17,505 nucleotides of DNA from JAGXIT01 sp049293335 (GTDB lineage Bacteria > Patescibacteriota > Saccharimonadia > Saccharimonadales > UBA4665): contig JBATSO010000063.1 of the NCBI GenBank assembly GCA_049293335.1, forward strand, positions 1 through 17,505. Reading direction: 5' to 3'. Under the pieces are notes generated by a model. It had not been told where the DNA came from. It worked only from the letters and a program-made list of their open reading frames with translations, and made no database searches. Of the stretch, positions 15,320 to 17,505 are shown piece by piece; position 1 is the first letter of the stretch, and every line of letters starts with the position of its first letter. Both the position numbers and the translations under genes were made by a program.

Positions 15320-16020
15320 AGCGACATCAGAAACAAGGAACGTTTTATTGCTTTTCGCCGCCGGTGATGATGGCCACCTTTTTAATTGAAATTGGACTAG
15401 CGGTTTGGACGCTGTGGCGCTACCGAATGAACAGGCTGGTACAGCTTTCGGTAGCTACGTTTGTATGTCTCGCGATGTTTCAACTGGCAGAATATACAAT
15501 ATGTGAAGGATTATTTGGGTTATCGCAACTGACATGGGCGAAAATTGGCTATGTAGCCATCACTGCCCTACCACCCCTTGGCATACATCTTCTGTTAGTT
15601 ATTGCAAAACGCAAAGCACCATGGCTACTTGCGGTAAGTTATGGTTCGATGGTTGTTTTTATGGCCTACTTTCTTTTTGCCACCAATGGTATTAGTGCAA
15701 CCACGTGTGGGGGAAATTACGTGATTTTTAAAACAAGTAATTATGCTACTTCTTGGTATACGCTTTATTACTACGGGCTAGAGCTTTTAGTAGTTGGGGC
15801 ATCTGCCTATTTGGCACATTCGGTTTCCAATAGGCGTACTAAGCAGGCCCTGTTTGGCCTGACCGCTGGCTACCTTGGCTTTATGGTGCCTGTAGCCATT
15901 GCCAATACTATTAATCCAGCCCTCATACATGCCGTGCCAAGCGTTATGTGCGGCTTTGCGGTGATATTCGCGCTCAGTCTCGGCCTGTATGTCCTTCCCC
16001 GCGCCGCCACCACGCGCTAA
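15316..16020 (+). CDS. Seven-TM membrane protein of unknown function
   Basis: This 234-aa protein has about seven membrane helices, near 15-34, 42-62, 74-96, 102-122, 148-168, 177-199 and 206-226. The N-terminal CFSPPVMMATFLIEIGLAVWTLWRYRMNR and the second helix with QLAEYTICEG look like a conserved uncharacterised family. The overall topology resembles the 7-TM sensor module of some histidine kinases, but no kinase or other output domain follows. The ATG overlaps the stop of the ITPase gene (ATGA), so the two are translationally coupled. C12, C63 and C131 are near membrane boundaries. Function is unknown. Confidence 0.7.
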   Translation: MKRHQKQGTFYCFSPPVMMATFLIEIGLAVWTLWRYRMNRLVQLSVATFVCLAMFQLAEYTICEGLFGLSQLTWAKIGYVAITALPPLGIHLLLVIAKRKAPWLLAVSYGSMVVFMAYFLFATNGISATTCGGNYVIFKTSNYATSWYTLYYYGLELLVVGASAYLAHSVSNRRTKQALFGLTAGYLGFMVPVAIANTINPALIHAVPSVMCGFAVIFALSLGLYVLPRAATTR

Positions 16021-16094
16021 AACTCATAACACATCGTCTATTAAACCCCGCCACCAACCTCATTCCGCCCCCCAATCCCCCACATCTTCAAGCC

Positions 16095-16124
16095 TTGCAA
16101 ATAACTAACTCGTACGAGTATGTT
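16095..16124 (+). promoter_or_regulatory. Promoter of the PaaX/Cas2-like gene, covered by a palindrome
   Basis: TTGCAA (16095-16100), 18 nt, then TATGTT (16119-16124), ending 6 nt before the ATG at 16131. The spacer and -10 box coincide with the 28-bp palindrome at 16100-16127, so a protein bound there would block the polymerase. The transcript would be leaderless. Confidence 0.5.
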
Positions 16125-16127
16125 ATT
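16100..16127. repeat. 28-bp palindrome, upstream copy (candidate operator)
   Basis: AATAAC, TA, the perfect 12-bp core ACTCGTACGAGT, AT, then GTTATT. It is symmetric around 16113/16114 except for one T/T-type mismatch per arm. A near-identical copy lies at 16726-16753. It is a likely operator for the adjacent PaaX-like repressor. Confidence 0.7.
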
Positions 16128-16130
16128 ACT

Positions 16131-16727
16131 ATGGCACGTAACGAAACAATGAGTTTGTTTATAGATGAGGTCATACGCTTTGGTGTGTTGGCAGCGCTTA
16201 CTGGTACCGTTATACTGGCACCGAACGCACTGACTGCATTAGATAAACCGCTGGCTACACTTGCGAAGCGTCTAGGCAAACGAGACGACGAACTAAGGCG
16301 TAGTCGCGAGCTTAAGAGGGTCATATCATATATGAAAACTCAAGGATATCTTGTTGGCGATTATGAACACGGGCTTACAATAACGCCCAAAGCTAAAAAA
16401 CGTTTACAGAAACGCGAATCAGAAGTCAGGGTCGCCACACCTCAAGAGGTTTGGGATAAAAACTGGCGTATCATACTATACGACATTCCCAACACGCATG
16501 CTTCCGCCCGTCAAGAAATACGCTTAAAGCTTCGCCGATACGGATGTTTTCATTTGCAACGTAGCGTTTTGATAACACCATTTCCCTGCTTTGAAGACAT
16601 CGCCGCTCTTGCCCAAGCCTGCCATGTAGAAAACTATCTGAGCTACTTTGAAACATCGCATTTAGCCAATGACACAGCGCTTATCAAACGTTTTGCTCAA
16701 AAATACCCTGCGACTCGCTTTTACTAA
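16131..16727 (+). CDS. PaaX/Cas2-like transcriptional repressor
   Basis: This 198-aa protein starts with a hydrophobic segment (about 14-32). A winged helix-turn-helix region (about 55-96) includes LKRVISYMKTQGYLVGDYEHGLTITPKAKKRL. A ferredoxin-like PaaX-C/Cas2-type domain (about 108-195) follows: WDKNWRIILYDIP (108-120), then ARQEIRLKLRRYGCFHLQRSVLITPFPC. Such proteins are common in CPR genomes and are often labelled Cas2, but this is the regulator architecture and no CRISPR array or other cas gene is present. The ATG at 16131 directly follows a palindrome-covered promoter and has no Shine-Dalgarno. An in-frame extension to 15948 would overlap the 7-TM gene and is rejected. Its stop codon lies inside the second palindrome. 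Confidence 0.82.
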   Translation: MARNETMSLFIDEVIRFGVLAALTGTVILAPNALTALDKPLATLAKRLGKRDDELRRSRELKRVISYMKTQGYLVGDYEHGLTITPKAKKRLQKRESEVRVATPQEVWDKNWRIILYDIPNTHASARQEIRLKLRRYGCFHLQRSVLITPFPCFEDIAALAQACHVENYLSYFETSHLANDTALIKRFAQKYPATRFY

Positions 16728-16755
16728 TAACTTACGCGTACGAGTAAGTTATTAG
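16724..16755. repeat. 32-bp palindrome, downstream copy
   Basis: CTAATAACTTAC and GTAAGTTATTAG are exact complements flanking a core with one mismatched pair (ACGCGTACGAGT). It matches the copy at 16100-16127 at most positions. It begins inside the stop codon of the PaaX-like gene. As RNA it would form a very stable hairpin, but no T-tract follows; as DNA it would be a second binding site. Confidence 0.7.
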
Positions 16756-16832
16756 TAGGCTGGTTTGCTATGAAAAGCCTGGAGTCATGTGTTGAATATG
16801 AGTGAAAATATAAAGACAGGGTTGACATGGGG

Positions 16833-16860
16833 TTGACAGGAAACGGAAAAGGCTTATGAT
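16833..16860 (+). promoter_or_regulatory. Strong sigma-70-type promoter of a candidate small RNA
   Basis: TTGACA (16833-16838), 16 nt, TATGAT (16855-16860). A second TTGACA lies 11 nt upstream (16822-16827), one helical turn away. The predicted start is about 16867-16868, exactly at the edge of the RNA's closing stem. Confidence 0.7.
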
Positions 16861-16866
16861 TATGGT

Positions 16867-16980
16867 AGTTCGTGCGCAACAAAAGCGGCGCTTGAAACAA
16901 ACATTTCTAAAACAAAATGCCTTCACCCGCCGCGGGTGGGCGCGCACGAAAAGAGACCAGGCGATGGTCTCTTTAGTTTT
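16867..16980 (+). ncRNA. Candidate small non-coding RNA, about 114 nt, family unknown
   Basis: The transcript predicted from the promoter at 16833-16860 begins one or two bases before a 9-bp closing stem: TTCGTGCGC (16869-16877) pairs exactly with GCGCACGAA (16942-16950). An intrinsic terminator begins at the same base. Inside are a GC-rich hairpin CACCCG/CGGGTG (16924-16938), a competing GCGGCG/CGCCGC pairing (16885-16890 with 16928-16933) and an A-rich, C-spaced single-stranded stretch (16894-16918). I see none of the landmarks of SRP RNA, tmRNA or RNase P RNA. 6S RNA is usually longer. A 45-codon frame (16862-16999) runs through the terminator and is not credible. The target and role are unknown. 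Confidence 0.65.
16950..16980 (+). terminator. Intrinsic terminator of the candidate small RNA
   Basis: AAAGAGACCA (16950-16959), a GGCGA loop, TGGTCTCTTT (16965-16974), then AGTTTT. The stem is 10 bp with no mismatch. Confidence 0.85.
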
Positions 16981-16993
16981 GTGCTCGTATGTT

Positions 16994-17021
16994 TTGTAAT
17001 ACTACACCTAGCGGGTATAAT
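16994..17021 (+). promoter_or_regulatory. Promoter of tRNA-Trp
   Basis: TTGTAA (16994-16999), 16 nt, then the consensus TATAAT (17016-17021). The start would be near 17028, about 18 nt before the mature 5' end of the tRNA. Confidence 0.65.
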
Positions 17022-17045
17022 CAAAGCTGTTCTTTTAAGCACTGT

Positions 17046-17120
17046 AGGGGCATAGTACAACGGTTAGTATAAAGGTCTCCAAAACCTTAGATCGTGGTTC
17101 GATTCCACGTGCCCCTGCCA
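17046..17120 (+). tRNA. tRNA-Trp (anticodon CCA)
   Basis: A complete cloverleaf of 75 nt including the encoded 3' CCA (17118-17120). The acceptor stem AGGGGCA (17046-17052) pairs with TGCCCCT (17110-17116), with G as discriminator. The anticodon stem AAGGT/ACCTT encloses CTCCAAA, giving anticodon CCA and decoding TGG. The T arm is CGTGG-TTCGATT-CCACG. Only the D stem has a G/T wobble. It has its own promoter and a strong terminator directly after the CCA. Pieces of its T arm recur at 17201-17215, 17280-17296 and 17338-17353. Confidence 0.96.
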
Positions 17121-17158
17121 AACAAAAACGGTCTACCTTGCGTAGGCCGTTTTTGTTT
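17120..17158 (+). terminator. Intrinsic terminator of tRNA-Trp
   Basis: A 17-bp stem (17120-17136 with 17142-17158) with one T/G pair and a 5-nt loop. The right arm ends in TTTTTGTTT. The A-rich left arm would make it work on both strands. Confidence 0.9.
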
Positions 17159-17167
17159 ACGGGCTCT

Positions 17168-17300
17168 GGGGCGGGTCACGATCAGCGAACAATGCGAGCG
17201 TAGATCGTAGTTCGAAGATCAAGGTCACGCACAGGAGTTTACTCCGAGCATGACCGCTGATCGCAAGACTATCCGTCCTATTCCACGTGCCCCTGCGATA
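17168..17300 (+). repeat. Diverged repeat unit A with split tRNA-Trp T-arm pieces
   Basis: TAGATCGTAGTTCGA (17201-17215) is 14/15 identical to tRNA-Trp 17088-17102. After 64 unrelated bases, ATTCCACGTGCCCCTGC (17280-17296) equals tRNA positions 17102-17118 exactly. The break falls in the T loop. The insert folds: GGTCA (17223-17227) with TGACC (17251-17255) around GGAGT/ACTCC (17234-17245), and CGATCAGCG (17179-17187) with CGCTGATCG (17255-17263). GGGGC (17168-17172) can pair with GCCCC (17289-17293). It may be a remnant of an element that inserted at the tRNA gene, or a structured RNA. Confidence 0.6.
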
Positions 17301-17334
17301 GTGAACCACAATCTAGCAGATTGCAACGCAAGAT

Positions 17335-17417
17335 GCGTAGATCGTGGTTCGATAATGACGAACGCACACAGGTGCTCACACCGAGTATGTAGGGAAGCAA
17401 TATTGCAGATATTCCAC
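17335..17417 (+). repeat. Diverged repeat unit B with split tRNA-Trp T-arm pieces
   Basis: TAGATCGTGGTTCGAT (17338-17353) is identical to tRNA-Trp 17088-17103. The unit aligns without gaps to unit A at a 137-nt offset for 55 nt (17198-17252 with 17335-17389). Its hairpin GGTG-CTCA-CACC (17371-17382) replaces the GGAG-TTTA-CTCC of unit A with a compensatory base-pair swap. A short ATTCCAC (17411-17417) echoes the tRNA 3' part. A frame open from 17301 to the window end crosses it but is not clearly coding. Confidence 0.55.
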
Positions 17418-17505
17418 CATCATGCCAACCAAGACCTAGCAAGCGACAGTGCAGCCTTTAGAGATGGAGGCTGGCGTAACGAATTGGCTTGCTTATCTCG
17501 GGCGG

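Noticed and set aside
15948..16130. N-terminal extension of the PaaX-like protein
   Set aside because: It overlaps the 7-TM gene, crosses the operator-like palindrome and encodes a proline- and asparagine-rich stretch unlike the family.
16131..16727. Cas2 of a CRISPR system
   Set aside because: The winged-helix domain and lone gene indicate a PaaX-type regulator. No cas1 or repeat-spacer array was found on either strand.
16862..16999. 45-codon frame over the small RNA
   Set aside because: Its ATG would lie upstream of the predicted transcript start, and it reads through a strong intrinsic terminator, so an RNA gene explains the region better.

Overview
The window looks like part of a small, gene-dense genome of the Patescibacteria (CPR) type, most likely Saccharibacteria. 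The support is indirect: a TM-anchored solute-binding protein instead of a lipoprotein, a PaaX/Cas2-like repressor of the kind frequent in CPR genomes, an unusual NAD-dependent ligase, short intergenic gaps, and many starts with no Shine-Dalgarno sequence but a -10 box 6-10 nt upstream. TGA is used as a stop, so this is not an SR1/Gracilibacteria genome. The taxonomic call is inference, since there is no rRNA or ribosomal protein in the window.

Layout. 1-135 is a hairpin-rich stretch of unknown identity, followed by an orphan hypothetical gene (165-617). 711-3452 is an AT-richer accessory block bracketed by a perfect 44-bp palindrome on the left and a 31-nt half copy of it on the right. It carries an ECF sigma factor with a translationally coupled membrane-anchored probable anti-sigma factor (minus strand), and a HxlR-type regulator divergent from a small DUF1761-like membrane protein with an operator-like dyad between them. 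A small hypothetical gene lies at 3524-3832.

3941-10220 is a minus-strand envelope cluster. Transcription runs D-Ala-D-Ala carboxypeptidase, M24 aminopeptidase, YvlD/holin-4-like membrane protein, SecG, TM-anchored family 5 solute-binding protein, then a phospholipase D-superfamily protein with its own promoter. Together these handle peptidoglycan trimming, protein export, peptide capture and peptide or phospholipid turnover.

10405-14401 is a plus-strand chain of overlapping genes: a polytopic membrane protein, NAD-dependent DNA ligase LigA whose zinc-finger cysteines are all missing, and a membrane-anchored protein split by an apparent +1 frameshift. A thioredoxin-fold protein without CxxC (minus) and a HAM1/ITPase-like nucleotide-sanitising enzyme (plus) diverge from an overlapping leaderless promoter. 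The latter is coupled to a 7-TM membrane protein.

16100-16753 holds a PaaX/Cas2-like repressor gene with nearly the same 28-bp palindrome at both ends. Downstream are a candidate new small RNA of about 110 nt with its own promoter and terminator (16867-16980), tRNA-Trp(CCA) with promoter and terminator, and two diverged repeats that contain pieces of the tRNA-Trp T arm interrupted by an insert with a covarying hairpin. The most novel signals are the small RNA, the split-T-arm repeats, the paired palindromes around the PaaX-like gene, and the palindrome-bracketed accessory block.
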